The notes under the pieces: generated by a model
Told to the model about the DNA's origin: nothing
What the model saw: only the letters and a program-made list of their open reading frames with translations
Database searches by the model: none
In this document: piece after piece, positions 19,502 to 30,709 of the stretch
Layout of the letters: every line of letters starts with the position of its first letter
Numbering within the stretch: position 1 is the first letter of the stretch
Assembly: GCA_016708925.1 (NCBI GenBank)
Contig: JADJET010000001.1
Span: forward strand, 401,501 to 465,500
Direction of reading: 5' to 3'
From: Gammaproteobacteria bacterium
GTDB lineage: Bacteria > Pseudomonadota > Gammaproteobacteria > Pseudomonadales > Porticoccaceae
DNA length: 64,000 nt
Translations under genes and position numbers: made by a program

Positions 19502-21141
19502 ATGATCACGGACCGCGCGGGCAACAACAGCACCCAGTCGATCGGCTCAGTGCGGGTCTACGCCTTCTACCGGGTGGCATTCTCCCTGTTGTTTCTGGCG
19601 ATTCTGCTCAGCGGCGCCTCGCGCGGCCTGTTCGCCGCCACCGTCCCCTCGATCCAGTCCGGCGCCATCTACGCGTTTGTCGCGACCTCCGCCGTGTTTC
19701 TGGCGCACGCGTCTGGCGGCGCTTCGCCCTCCGTCCGAGCGCCCTGTTCGTCCATCTGACGGCGGACATCGGCTGCTTGGCGGCGCTCACCTTTGCCAGC
19801 GGTGGTGTCGCCAGCGGTTTCGGGGTCCCGCTCCTGATCACGGTCGCCTGCGGCGGCGCCGCGTTCGGCGCACGTCTGGCCTTGCTGCTCGCCGCCATCG
19901 CCAGCCTGGCGGTGCTGGGCCAGGAAGTCGCCGTCGCCCTGACCCGGTCCGGAGAACCCGGCCCCGTCGCCGCGGGACTGCTGGGCATGCTGCTGTTCGC
20001 CACAGCCATCAGCGTGCAGCGCGCCAACAGCCGGTTGCGCGGCGCCCAGCAGCGCGAAGCGGTGCATGCCGACGCCGCCGCGCAATTGCAACAGCTCAAC
20101 GAGCTGATCATCCAGCGCATGCTGACCGGCATCGTGGTGGTGGATCAGAGTGGGCGCATCGAACTCATCAACGCGGCGGCCGTCGGTCTGCTCGGTGGTC
20201 ACCAGCCGCAGCGGCCGCTTGCGCCACGCCAGTTTCTCAGTATCAGTCCCGCGCTGCTGCGACTCTATCAGCGCTGGAAAGCCTATCCCTGGCTGCAAGC
20301 GCCCACGTTCGCCGCCGGCGGCACCGAAATCCAGGCCAGCTTCGCCTCCCTGGATCAACGCGACAGCCGGCGCACGCTGATTTTTCTGGAGGACAACCGC
20401 GCCAGCGCCCAGCGCGCGCAACAGCTCAAGCTCGCCTCCCTGGGCGGACTCACCGCGGGGATCGCCCATGAAATCCGCAATCCGCTGGGTGCGATCAGCC
20501 ACGCCGCGCAACTGCTCGGCGAGAGCGGCACAACCGACGCTTCGGTACAACGCCTGGCGGAGATCATCATCCGCCATTCCGAGCGCCTGAATCAGATCGT
20601 CGAAAACGTGCTGCAGTTGTCCCGCCAGAAGCCCGCCGAGGTCGCGAGGTTCGACCTCAAGAGCTGGCTGCAAAAATTCATCGCCGAACTGGCGGAGCAT
20701 TCGGACGGCTCCGCCGTGATCGAAGTCGATACCAGCGGTCCCGCGCTGCTCGTCGAGTTCGACCCATCGCAACTGAATCAGGTGCTGACCAACCTGATCG
20801 ACAACGCCCTGCGCCACAGCGCGGAACACAGCGGCGCGCGCTGGGCGACGCTGGAACTGGGCACAGACGCCGCCAGCGGCCGCCCCTGGCTGGACGTGCG
20901 CGACTGCGGCGCCGGCATCGGAGCGGTTGCGCAGAAGCGGCTGTTCGAGCCATTTTTTACCACCTCGCACACCGGAACCGGGCTGGGGTTGTATATTTCC
21001 CGCGAACTCTGTGCAATGAATCGGGCCACCCTCGAGTATCGCGCCGACGCGCAAGCGACGCCCCCGGGGGCCTGTTTCCGGATCGGTTTCGCACATCCCG
21101 ACCGTGTGCTCGACCAACGCCCACGCACCACCGAGACCTGA
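19502..21141 (+). pseudogene. pilS: PilS-like sensor histidine kinase, with one frameshift
   Basis: Membrane sensor kinase partner of PilR, controlling type IV pilus genes. The start ATG at 19502 follows AAGAGG. The N-terminal part has helices from about residue 20 (VAFSLLFLAILLSG), then the frame must shift near 19708 so that VFLAHA continues as VWRRFALRPSALFVHLTADIG. Downstream there are further helices, a PAS-like segment (MLTGIVVVDQSGRIELINAA), HisKA with the phosphoacceptor in GIAHEIRNPLGAISHAAQLL, and HATPase boxes NLIDNALRHS and GTGLGLYISREL. The reconstructed protein is about 546 residues. The rest is intact, so the frameshift may be an error. It lies 3 bp before pilR. Confidence 0.8.
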
Positions 21142-21143
21142 TC

Positions 21144-22529
21144 ATGCCGAAGGCTCTTGTCGTCGACGACGAACCCGATATCCGGGAACTGCTCTCCATG
21201 ACCCTGCATCAGCTCGGCCTCGAGGTCACCACCGCCGCCAGCCTGAACGAAGGCATCAGCGTGCTGAAGGCGGAGTCTTTTGCGGTCTGCATCACCGATA
21301 TGCGCCTGCCCGACGGCGACGGCCTCAACCTGATCGACCACATCCAGCAGCCACCCAGGACATGCCGGTGGCGGTGATCACCGCCTTCGGCAACGCGAAC
21401 TCGCCATCGCAGGCGTTGAAGCGCGGGGCCTTCGATTTCGCTTGCAAACCCGATCGAGTCTCGAACGGCTGCGCACACTGGTGCAGACCGCGCTCAAACT
21501 GGCGAGCCCGCCGCTGGCCAGCGAGCCCCTCGGCACCGCGCAGGAATTCGTCGGCGCGTCGCCGGCCATCCAGCAGTTGCGGCGCGAAATCGCCCGCGTC
21601 GCGCGCAGCCAGGCGCCGGTGTGCATCCGCGGTCCCTCGGGCAGCGGCAAGGAAATCGTCGCCCGCTCCATTCACCGCCAGAGCCCGCGCGCCGATGGAC
21701 CCTTCGTGCCGGTCAACTGCGGCGCCATTCCGGCGGAGCTGATGGAAAGCGAGTTCTTCGGCCACATCAAGGGCAGCTTCACCGGCGCCCACCAGGACAA
21801 GCGCGGGCTGTTCCAGGTGGCCAACGGCGGCACCCTGTTCCTCGACGAGATTGCCGAGCTGCCGCTGCCGATGCAGGTCAAGCTGCTGCGCGCGATCCAG
21901 GAAAAACCATCCGCCGGGTGGGCGAAGGCAGCGAACTGAATGTCGATGTGCGCATCCTCAGCGCCACTCACCGCGATCTCGAACAGGATCTGAGCGACGG
22001 CCGTTTTCGGCAGGATCTCTACTACCGCATCAACGTCATCGAAATCGCGGTGCCGGCGCTGCGCGATCACCCCCAGGACATCCCCGCGCTGGCCGATTAT
22101 TTTCTGAAACGCCTGGGCGAGGAGAGTGGCATGGAAGCGCCGTTGCTGAGCCCGGCGGCGCTCGCGACGCTTGAACATTACAGTTTTCCCGGCAATGTGC
22201 GGGAACTGGAAAACATTCTGGAGCGGGCATTTACCCTGTGCGAACACCAGCGCATCGAGCCCCGGGATCTGCGCCTGTCGGCGGAACCGACGCCGATCAA
22301 CCCGGGCAATCCACAACCCCGACATACGCCGGCACCCCATGACAGCTTGCCGAGCGAAGCCGACATCCTGGCTGCCGGCAATCTGGAAAAATATCTCGAA
22401 GATATCGAACGCGCCGTGCTGGAACGCACCCTGCTGGCGGCGCGCTGGAACAAATCCCTGGCGGCGCAGCGGCTGGGACTCAGTTTTCGCCAGATTCGCT
22501 ACAAGCTGAAAAAACTCGGCATCGAGTAA
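21144..22529 (+). pseudogene. pilR: PilR-like sigma-54 response regulator, with three frameshifts
   Basis: NtrC-type regulator: receiver domain (VVDDEPDIRELL, phosphoacceptor Asp in CITDMRLPDGDG), AAA+ domain (Walker A GPSGSGKEIVARSIH, the sigma-54 contact motif as GSFTGA, Walker B TLFLDEIAELP, and YRINVIEIAVPALRD), and a Fis-type helix-turn-helix at the end (SLAAQRLGLSFRQIRYKLKKLGIE region). The reading frame changes near 21352, near 21455 and at 21902-21906. At the last site a run of five A must be six to read EKTIRRVGEGSE, a homopolymer contraction typical of sequencing error. All domains are otherwise full length. It directly follows pilS. Confidence 0.8.
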
Positions 22530-22706
22530 CGGGTGCACTGAGCAACCCTATGCCGTTCGCGGCGAGTCCCGAACCGGCACCGGATCGAACTGATCTCACC
22601 CATCCGGACGGACATTCTGCCTGGTAAATAGCCTGCGCGGCGGCAGGCCAGGGCAGAAGGAAAGAAACCCAAATTAACGCGCCAACATCGCGAGGAATTT
22701 GCTGTG

Positions 22707-22734
22707 AAAAACCGGCACGTCTTTGACGTGTCGG
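22707..22734 (-). terminator. Rho-independent terminator of the thiamine operon
   Basis: Read on the minus strand: CCGACACGTC-AAA-GACGTGCCGG, a 10-bp stem (one G-U pair) with a 3-base loop, followed directly by TTTTT. It lies about 55 bp after the thiF stop. The rest of the 260-bp gap to pilR shows no gene. Confidence 0.85.
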
Positions 22735-22789
22735 ACAAAAACCGGAGCGCTGACGTTCGTGCTTGCCCGCGCCAAACCAACCACAACCA

Positions 22790-23887
22790 TCACCGGAAAT
22801 TCTCCGCCTCCAGCCAGGCCAGGATGCCACCGCGCAGACTGTATACCGCCGCCCCCCCCGCCGCGCGCAACTGCGCGGCGCCCCGGCGCGAGCGCACGCC
22901 GGTCTGACATAACAGCAACAGCGAACGCCCGGCCAGGCGCGGATCGTCGGGCTGAAGCGCATCCACCGGGATATTGAGCCCGCCGATGTTGAAGGCCTGA
23001 TATTCCGCCGCGCTGCGCACATCCACCAGCAGATGATCGGGGCGCTGCCACGCTTCGGCAAACGCGGAAGGACTCAACTCCCAATCCGCGCTGGCGGATG
23101 TCGAGCAAACCGTCGCGACTTGCATCTCGGCAATGTCGCTTGCGCCACAACAGCGACAGGCGGGATCGCGACGCAGACGTAACCGCCGCAGTTCGAGTCC
23201 CAGACCATCCCACAACAGCAGATGATCCCGGCTGGGTACCGGCAGCCCGGCCAGGAACTTGAGCGCCTCGCCAGCCTGGAGTAAACCGAGCATGCCCGGC
23301 ACCACGCCCAGCACGCCGGCACCGGCGCAGTCCTGGAGCTGTTCCGGCAGGGTGGGATACAGGCACTGAAAGCAGGCGCCATCCGGCACGAACAGCGCGA
23401 GCTGTCCGGCAAAGCGCTCGACGCCCGCGAACAGCCAGGGCCGGCCGTGGCGCCGGCAGGCGGCGTTGATGAGATAGCGCACCGCCATCTGGTCGGTGCA
23501 GTCGAGGACTAAATCCGCCGCCGCCACCAGGGCATCGACATTGGCCGCGGACAGCGGTTCGGCGATGGCCGCGATCGCGATGTCGTCATTGCGCGCACCG
23601 AGCTGCTGCGCGGCGGCAACCGCCTTGTTGGTGCCCAGATCCGCGCCGCTGTAGAGCACCTGGCGGTGCAGGTTCGAGAGCGCCACGGTGTCGCCATCCA
23701 CCAAGGTCAAGTGTCCCACCCCCGCGCCGGCCAGATAGAGCGCCGCCGGAGCGCCCAGCCCGCCCGCACCGACGATGAGCACGCGCGCGCCGCGCAGCCG
23801 CTGCTGCCCCGCGACACCGACTTCGGGCAACTGGATCTGGCGCGCGTAGCGCAGCCACTCGCGGGCGCTGAATTCGGATTCACGCAT
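22790..23887 (-). CDS. thiF: ThiF-like sulfur-carrier adenylyltransferase fused to a rhodanese domain
   Basis: 365 residues. The N-terminal ThiF/MoeB/E1-like domain (1 to about 250) has the ATP loop GAGGLGAPAALYLAGAGVG, the LVDGDTVALSNLHRQ motif and a zinc site of CLYP and CRCCG type. The C-terminal rhodanese domain (about 275-365) has LLVDVRSAAEYQAFNIGG and the active-site loop CQTGVRSR. It adenylates the ThiS C-terminal Gly-Gly and probably supplies sulfur through the rhodanese Cys. Last gene of the thi operon, overlapping thiDE by 8 bp. A MoeB role is possible from sequence alone, but context favours thiamine. Confidence 0.88.
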   Translation of the reverse strand: MRESEFSAREWLRYARQIQLPEVGVAGQQRLRGARVLIVGAGGLGAPAALYLAGAGVGHLTLVDGDTVALSNLHRQVLYSGADLGTNKAVAAAQQLGARNDDIAIAAIAEPLSAANVDALVAAADLVLDCTDQMAVRYLINAACRRHGRPWLFAGVERFAGQLALFVPDGACFQCLYPTLPEQLQDCAGAGVLGVVPGMLGLLQAGEALKFLAGLPVPSRDHLLLWDGLGLELRRLRLRRDPACRCCGASDIAEMQVATVCSTSASADWELSPSAFAEAWQRPDHLLVDVRSAAEYQAFNIGGLNIPVDALQPDDPRLAGRSLLLLCQTGVRSRRGAAQLRAAGGAAVYSLRGGILAWLEAENFR

Positions 23888-25343
23888 GGCGAAGCAACTC
23901 CAGCAACTGGCGCGTAGTCGCTTCCGAATGCGGGCTCTGGGTGATGCCGGAGATCATCGCGACGCCATCGACCCCCACAGCGGCCACACCCGCCGCGCGC
24001 GCGGCGCTGATGCCGCCGATGGCAACCAGCGGATAGTCGCGCAGCGTCCGGCGCCAATAAGCGAGGCCATCAAGGCCATGAGGTACCCAAGGCATTGCCT
24101 TGGCGGTGGTCTCGTACACCGGGCCGCAAGCGATATAGGACGGGCGCAGGGCGTGGGCGCGCGCGGCCTCGCGATGGCAATGGGTGCTGATGCCGAGCCG
24201 CACACCGGCTCGGCGCAGGGCGTCGAGATCGGCCGTCGCCAGATCCTCCTGCCCCAGATGCACGCCGTAGGCGCCGCAGGCGATGGCGAGCTTCCAGTGA
24301 TCGTTGATGAACAGGCGCGCACCGTGGCGACGGGCGAGCTCGACCGCGCGCCCGATCTCCCCGGCCAGCACGTCACCGGCGCGCTCCTTGATCCGCAACT
24401 GGATGGTGGAGACTCCGAGGGGCAGCAGCCGCGCGACCCAGTCGGCGCTGTCCACGATCGGATAGAGACCGAGCCGGGGACTGTTGCAGGCGGGAAAAGC
24501 CGTCGTCCCCCAGTCATGACCGGCATCCGGCGTCAGCGCGGGCAGGTCGGTCTGGGCATCGGGAAAATGATCGATCAGCACCGGCCCTTCGACCGCGCCG
24601 CAGGCATAGCCCTGGCGCAAACCCTGGTTGATCGCCATCTTGCCGATCACCGCCGCGTCGGCGCAGGCATAACCGAGCGCCAGCGCGGCGGCCATGGCCG
24701 ACGCCAGCGCGCAGCCGGTGCCGCGACGATTGGCAACGGCCTGGCGCGGGCTGTGCAGCCAGAAGCCGCCATCTTCGGCGAGGAAATAATCCCGGCTCAG
24801 GGCGCCGTCGCTGTGGCCGCCCTTGATCAGCACCGCGCCGGCGCCCAGCCGCCGCAGTGCGCGCGCCGCGCCCATCACCTCCTCCGCACCGCGCATGGCG
24901 ATACCGGTGAGCGCTTCGGTCTCGGGCAGATTGGGCGTCAGCAGTGTGCAGTGCGGCAACAGATGCTCGCGCAGCGCGGCGGCGCAGTCGTCTTCCGCCA
25001 GGGGCGCGCCGCCGGAGCTGCGCAGCACCGGGTCGCAGACCAGGGGCAGTCCGGTCTGCGCGCAGAATGCCGCGACGCGGGCGATCTGGGCGGCGTCGAC
25101 CAGCAGTCCGGTCTTGATCACGCGCGGCTGCAATCGGTAGGCGGCGGCGAGCTGGCTGTCCAGTGCGTCGCCAGAAACGGGATTGACGGCGGCCACTCCG
25201 CTGCCATCCTGCGCGGTGTTGGCGGTGATGGCGACGGCGCCGTGGACACCGAGCGCGGTCAGCACGCGCAAATCCATGGCGATGCCGGCCATGCCGGCGG
25301 AATCGCTGCCGGCAATGGTCAGTACCACCGGGCGGATCGTCAT
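23880..25343 (-). CDS. thiDE: Bifunctional HMP-P kinase / thiamine-phosphate synthase (ThiD-ThiE fusion)
   Basis: 487 residues. The N-terminal ThiD domain (about 1-255) begins RPVVLTIAGSDSAGMAGIAMD and has VIKTGLL, CDPVLRSSGG, LTPNLPETEALTG and the RRGTGCALASAMAAALALG loop. The C-terminal ThiE domain (about 290-487) has STIQLRIKER, ARLFINDHWKLAIACGAYG, VHLGQEDL and VAIGGISAARA. Together they phosphorylate HMP-P to HMP-PP and join it to the thiazole phosphate to give thiamine phosphate. The two activities are in one chain in the opposite order to many ThiED fusions. It overlaps thiG by 4 bp. Confidence 0.93.
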   Translation of the reverse strand: MTIRPVVLTIAGSDSAGMAGIAMDLRVLTALGVHGAVAITANTAQDGSGVAAVNPVSGDALDSQLAAAYRLQPRVIKTGLLVDAAQIARVAAFCAQTGLPLVCDPVLRSSGGAPLAEDDCAAALREHLLPHCTLLTPNLPETEALTGIAMRGAEEVMGAARALRRLGAGAVLIKGGHSDGALSRDYFLAEDGGFWLHSPRQAVANRRGTGCALASAMAAALALGYACADAAVIGKMAINQGLRQGYACGAVEGPVLIDHFPDAQTDLPALTPDAGHDWGTTAFPACNSPRLGLYPIVDSADWVARLLPLGVSTIQLRIKERAGDVLAGEIGRAVELARRHGARLFINDHWKLAIACGAYGVHLGQEDLATADLDALRRAGVRLGISTHCHREAARAHALRPSYIACGPVYETTAKAMPWVPHGLDGLAYWRRTLRDYPLVAIGGISAARAAGVAAVGVDGVAMISGITQSPHSEATTRQLLELLRHA

Positions 25344-26119
25344 TGCTGGTGCCAGAACGGCGTCCCCACCACCGGGGTGCTGGGCTGCGCCAGATCGCGC
25401 TCCGGCATGCGCCCGGCCTCGAACGCCAGACGGCCGGCACTGACGCCGTGGCGGAAAGCACTCGCCATCGCCACGGGATCATGGGCCTGGGCGATGGCGG
25501 TGTTGAGCAGCACCGCGTCGAAACCCAGCTCCAGCGCCTGCGCGGCGTGGGACGGCACGCCCAGCCCGGCATCGACGATCAGCGTGATGTCGGGCAGGCG
25601 CTCGCGCAGGGTGCGCAGCCCATAGGGGTTGAGCAGCCCGCGCGCGGTGCCGATGGGCGCGCCCCAGGGCATCAGGATGCGGCAGCCGGCGTCCACCAGG
25701 CGCTCGCACACCACCAGATCCTCGGTACAGTAGGGGAACACCTCGAAGCCCTGTGCCACCAGTTCCCGCGCCGCTTCCACCAGACCGAAGGGATCGGGTT
25801 GCAGGTTGTAGTCGTCGCCGATCACTTCGAGCTTGATCCAGCGGGTGCCGAACAGCTCGCGCGCCATCTGGGCGGTGGTGATCGCCTCGCGCGCGGAATG
25901 ACAGCCGGCGGTGTTGGGCAGCAGGCGCACATCCAGCTCCCGCAGCGCGGCCCAGAAATCGTCGCCGCCGCCGGCGCCCGGCAACTGCCGGCGCAGCGCG
26001 ACCGTGACCACCCCGGCACCGGACGCGCGGATCGCCGCCTGCATGATGCGGGGCGATGGGTAGAGCGAGGAACCGATCAGCAACCGGCTGTCGAGGGTCT
26101 GCTCCGCAAGCTGCCACAT
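25340..26119 (-). CDS. thiG: Thiazole synthase
   Basis: 259-residue TIM-barrel enzyme that makes thiazole phosphate from deoxyxylulose phosphate, dehydroglycine and the ThiS thiocarboxylate. Start chosen at the ATG at 26119 (MWQLAEQTLDSRLLIGSSLY), 4 bp after the thiS stop; a longer in-frame reading would run through thiS. The Schiff-base lysine is in WIKLEVIGDD; other family motifs are PNTAGCHSAREA, CTEDLVVCERL, MPWGAPIGTARG and VDAGLGVPSHAAQALELG. Length is normal. Confidence 0.95.
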   Translation of the reverse strand: MWQLAEQTLDSRLLIGSSLYPSPRIMQAAIRASGAGVVTVALRRQLPGAGGGDDFWAALRELDVRLLPNTAGCHSAREAITTAQMARELFGTRWIKLEVIGDDYNLQPDPFGLVEAARELVAQGFEVFPYCTEDLVVCERLVDAGCRILMPWGAPIGTARGLLNPYGLRTLRERLPDITLIVDAGLGVPSHAAQALELGFDAVLLNTAIAQAHDPVAMASAFRHGVSAGRLAFEAGRMPERDLAQPSTPVVGTPFWHQQ

Positions 26120-26123
26120 GGGC

Positions 26124-26336
26124 TCAACCTCCCTGCATGGGAATGACCAGTTCGATGCGATCCCCGTCCACCAACCGGGTCTCGGCATAGGCGCTCTTGG
26201 GTACGAAGACAGCGTTGATGGCGACCGCGAAGTCGCACGCCTGCGTGAGTTGCGGCAAATGTTCGGCGAGCGTCCGCCCAGCGGCGAGACGTCTATGTTC
26301 GCCGTTGCACAACACGCGGATCTCGGTGGCGCTCAT
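26124..26336 (-). CDS. thiS: Sulfur carrier protein ThiS
   Basis: 70-residue beta-grasp protein ending in IPMQGG. The C-terminal Gly-Gly is the site adenylated by ThiF and converted to a thiocarboxylate that feeds sulfur to ThiG. Its ATG overlaps the thiO stop (ATGA, 26333-26336) and its stop is 4 bp before thiG. Slightly longer than E. coli ThiS (66 residues). The segment AVAINAVFVPKSAYAETRLVDGD is the conserved core. Confidence 0.92.
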   Translation of the reverse strand: MSATEIRVLCNGEHRRLAAGRTLAEHLPQLTQACDFAVAINAVFVPKSAYAETRLVDGDRIELVIPMQGG

Positions 26337-27421
26337 GACTGAAGTTCCATCACCGGAGATTCCGGTGCAAAGAGTTCGGGACAGGGGCTGGTGGCGGGTT
26401 CCACCAGCCAGTCTGCCACTGCTTCGGCAAGCGCCGGGGCCAGCAGAAAACCGTGGCGGAACAACCCGTTGATGCGCACCAGTCCGGGCGCGGTGAACAC
26501 GCGCGGCAGGTTGTCGTCGAAGGCCGGGCGGCAGTTGGCGCGGGTCTCGATCACGCGCGCCTCCGCGAAACCATCGTGCAGGCTGTAGACGGCGGACAGC
26601 AGCTCCAGGCTGGAGCGCACCGTGATCGGCCCGGTATCGTCGCTCTCGATCTGGGTGGCGCCGATCACAAAGCCGTGGTCGCGGCGCGGCACCAGATAGA
26701 GCCGGTAGCGCGGGTGCATCAGCCGCACCACATGGCGCAACTTCACCGCCGGCGCGTGCAGCCAGATCACCTCGCCACGCACCCCGCGCAGACGCGGCAC
26801 ATCGGCGCGCGCACCCAGGCCGCGGCAATCGAACGCCCAGTCGCAACGGTGGCGCGTGCCGCCGCTGACCAGATAGCCTGGGCCGACCGCGTCCACCGCC
26901 GCGCCCCGATGCCAGCGGACGCCGCCGGAGCGCAGCGCCTCGCCCAGCGCGGCCATGACTGCGAGGGGATTCAGCCAGGCTTCGCCCGGTAGATGGAGCC
27001 CTTCCTGAAAGCGGCCGGCGAGTTCGGGTTCCAGTGCACAGAGGGCGGCGGCATCCAGCGTCCGCCAGTGTTGCGGACCCGGCAATTTCGCCGCGAGCGT
27101 CCCGGCAAAGCGTCGGTAATCGGCGCGGTCGCCGGCATGGGCCACCACCACTGTGCCGCGCGCGTGCAGGTCGAGATCAGCGCCCAACTCGGCCGCGAGC
27201 ACGGGCCAGAGAGCGAGCGAGCGCAGTCCCAGGCGATGCACCAGTGCTTCCGCCGATTCCACCTCGGCCCAGGGCGCCAGCATGCCGGCAGCGGTATAGG
27301 CCGCCGCGCTGTCGGTCCCCTCGGGATCGCGCTCGAACAGGCTAACCCGCCAGCCCGCGCGCAGCAGGCGCCAGGCCATGAGCCGACCGATCAAGCCCGC
27401 GCCGGCGATCGCGGCGTGCAT
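26333..27421 (-). CDS. thiO: Glycine oxidase ThiO
   Basis: 362-residue FAD-dependent oxidase of the DAO family, converting glycine to dehydroglycine for ThiG. The N-terminal dinucleotide-binding fold has AGAGLIGRLMAWRLLRAGWRVSLFE; the active-site region has GVRGEVIWLHAP, and the C-terminal part has NCRPAFDDNLPRVF and LVRINGLFRHGFLLAPA. It starts 1 bp after the thiC stop and overlaps thiS. Its presence instead of thiH indicates the oxygen-dependent route to dehydroglycine, so an aerobic lifestyle. Confidence 0.92.
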   Translation of the reverse strand: MHAAIAGAGLIGRLMAWRLLRAGWRVSLFERDPEGTDSAAAYTAAGMLAPWAEVESAEALVHRLGLRSLALWPVLAAELGADLDLHARGTVVVAHAGDRADYRRFAGTLAAKLPGPQHWRTLDAAALCALEPELAGRFQEGLHLPGEAWLNPLAVMAALGEALRSGGVRWHRGAAVDAVGPGYLVSGGTRHRCDWAFDCRGLGARADVPRLRGVRGEVIWLHAPAVKLRHVVRLMHPRYRLYLVPRRDHGFVIGATQIESDDTGPITVRSSLELLSAVYSLHDGFAEARVIETRANCRPAFDDNLPRVFTAPGLVRINGLFRHGFLLAPALAEAVADWLVEPATSPCPELFAPESPVMELQS

Positions 27422-27422
27422 G

Positions 27423-29240
<1,818 letters not shown>

Positions 29241-29297
29241 GATGGTCTCCTCGCGTGGGATGGGTGACCAGCGTGGAGTACGGAAGGCGGGCGTTCA

Positions 29298-29381
29298 CTC
29301 TTCCCTACGCCGATGCGAGTCGGATCAGGTTCCACGGGTCTGCCGGTCCGGCATCTCAGCCCCTGAAGGGCGCCCCGAGAG
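29298..29381 (-). promoter_or_regulatory. TPP riboswitch (THI element)
   Basis: On the minus strand the leader reads TCGGGGCGCCC..., GGGGCTGAGATGCC, ACCCGTGGAACCTGATCCG, and ends CGGCGTAGGGAAGAGTG. The CTGAGA and ACCTGAT bulges and the GCGTAGGGA segment are the conserved thiamine-pyrophosphate-binding core. The region between it and the thiC start (29241-29297) is short, so control is probably by occlusion of translation initiation or by termination; no U-run terminator is seen. Confidence 0.97.
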
Positions 29382-29581
29382 TTGCGCGTCGATTATAGGC
29401 CTGAAGTGCGTGCGTGCAAGGACAGATACCGTCCCCTTATCAACCCGGATGCGTGCACCGCATGACGCGCAAGGGCCGTCCGGGGGCATGGTAAGCTGGG
29501 CCATCGCACGGACCACGCGGCGCAGCGCTCACCACGGCAACGCACACACCTTTACAGCAAAACATTTTCGCGGCAAACACC

Positions 29582-30046
29582 ATGGCCACTGATATTGGGA
29601 GTCTTGTCGCCAATCTCGCGGTGGGTACCGGGATGGGTGCCGTGACCGTGCTGGTGCATTTCTGGGGGCTTATCTTCCTCACCTACATCATGAGCCGACA
29701 CGGCCACCGGCTGCATCCTCACGACAGCCACACGCGGCGCGCCGCGGTGATTCTGGTGGTGGTGTTCGGTATCTTTGTGTTGCATACCATCGAGATCTGG
29801 CTGTACGCGGCGCTTTACCTGGCGCTCGGCGAGATGCGGAGCTTCGAGGAGGCGCTGTATTTCTCCACTGTCGCCTTCACCACCGTGGGTTTTGGCGACG
29901 TAGTGCTCACGCCAAGCTGGCGCGTACTGAGCGCCATCGAAGCCGCCAACGGCTGGATCCTGTTCGCCTGGTCGACCGCCTTTTTATTGACCGTGACCAC
30001 GCGACTCAAGCTGCTCGAACACGACTGGCTGGACCGGCGCGATTGA
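29582..30046 (+). CDS. Small K+ channel-like membrane protein (Ion_trans_2 family)
   Basis: 154 residues. Hydrophobic segments lie near 15-36, 55-80 and 125-145, with a pore loop before the last one. The loop carries FTTVGFGD, with TVGFGD at 101-106 matching the K+ selectivity filter. It has no RCK or cyclic-nucleotide domain, so gating is unknown. It stands alone between the thi riboswitch region (divergent) and a convergent toxin-antitoxin pair. The 200 bp before it (29382-29581) show no further gene. Confidence 0.8.
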   Translation: MATDIGSLVANLAVGTGMGAVTVLVHFWGLIFLTYIMSRHGHRLHPHDSHTRRAAVILVVVFGIFVLHTIEIWLYAALYLALGEMRSFEEALYFSTVAFTTVGFGDVVLTPSWRVLSAIEAANGWILFAWSTAFLLTVTTRLKLLEHDWLDRRD

Positions 30047-30071
30047 GTGGAATGGCGCTGGCGGTGAATTG

Positions 30072-30410
30072 TCAGGCTCCGATTATTTCATTCAGACCGT
30101 CGATGATGTGTGCGAGCTCCTCGGGCCCTACCGCGCCGATTTTCTTGCCAATGCGCTCTGTTGAGAGAGTGCGAATCTGACTGATCTTGACCCATGACCG
30201 CTTGGGCAGCTTTGCTTTCACGAGCTCGTGCGTCAATGGAAACCTGGCCCGCTGCTCCTGGCTGGTAAGCGCCATGGCGATGACGGTTCCCGATCGCTCA
30301 TTGAATATGTCCTGGCTCAGGATCAGCACCGGGCGTTCCCCCGACTGCTCACGACCCATCGTAGGGTTTAGATCAGCCCACCGCACTTCCCCCCTCAATA
30401 TTTTGGCCAT
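30072..30410 (-). CDS. MazF/PemK-family toxin (mRNA endoribonuclease)
   Basis: 112 residues, the usual size for the PemK/MazF fold. Family marks are RGEVRWADLNPTMGREQSGERPVLILSQDIFN, with the conserved GREQ-x-GERPVLI segment, and VKISQIRTLSTERIG near the middle. MazF toxins cleave mRNA and stop growth. It overlaps the upstream ribbon-helix-helix gene by 16 bp, the normal antitoxin-toxin order. Chromosomal location outside any visible mobile element. Confidence 0.9.
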   Translation of the reverse strand: MAKILRGEVRWADLNPTMGREQSGERPVLILSQDIFNERSGTVIAMALTSQEQRARFPLTHELVKAKLPKRSWVKISQIRTLSTERIGKKIGAVGPEELAHIIDGLNEIIGA

Positions 30411-30637
30411 TCCGCCACATCCTCGGACAGCCCCTCGTCCGCCATCGCTCTTTCAAACGCTGGCTCGAGTTTTGCGCATTCTTCCGCCAAACGACTCCGT
30501 TCCATGCGTTCCAACTTCTCTTGAACCGCCTCCTGGATAGCCCGGCTCCGGTTGCTGAATACTTTCCGCTGCACCAGCGCATCCACTCTGGCGAGGAGTC
30601 CCGCTTCAATCGTGACGGCCACTTTGGTCTGGCTCAT
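30395..30637 (-). CDS. Ribbon-helix-helix antitoxin partner of the MazF-like toxin
   Basis: 80-residue protein. The N-terminal QTKVAVTIEAGLLARVDALV and NRSRAIQEAVQEKL form a CopG/MetJ/Arc-type ribbon-helix-helix DNA-binding domain; the acidic C-terminal part would wrap the toxin. It precedes the toxin and overlaps it by 16 bp. A perfect palindrome lies 16-34 bp upstream of the start codon, giving an obvious autoregulatory site. Confidence 0.88.
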   Translation of the reverse strand: MSQTKVAVTIEAGLLARVDALVQRKVFSNRSRAIQEAVQEKLERMERSRLAEECAKLEPAFERAMADEGLSEDVAEWPKY

Positions 30638-30652
30638 GGCGCCACCCCATTA

Positions 30653-30671
30653 GTATGATGTTTAATCATAC
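30653..30671. promoter_or_regulatory. Palindromic operator of the toxin-antitoxin operon
   Basis: GTATGAT-GTTTA-ATCATAC, a perfect 7-bp inverted repeat with a 5-base centre, just upstream of the antitoxin start at 30637. The site and size suit two RHH dimers. Confidence 0.75.
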
Positions 30672-30709
30672 CGATGCGAATAAGCGGCGGCAAGCCGAGA
30701 AGTCCGGCG

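Noticed and set aside
23886..25625. Plus-strand frame of 579 codons opposite thiDE and thiG
   Set aside because: Codon-bias shadow of clearly recognised thiamine genes.
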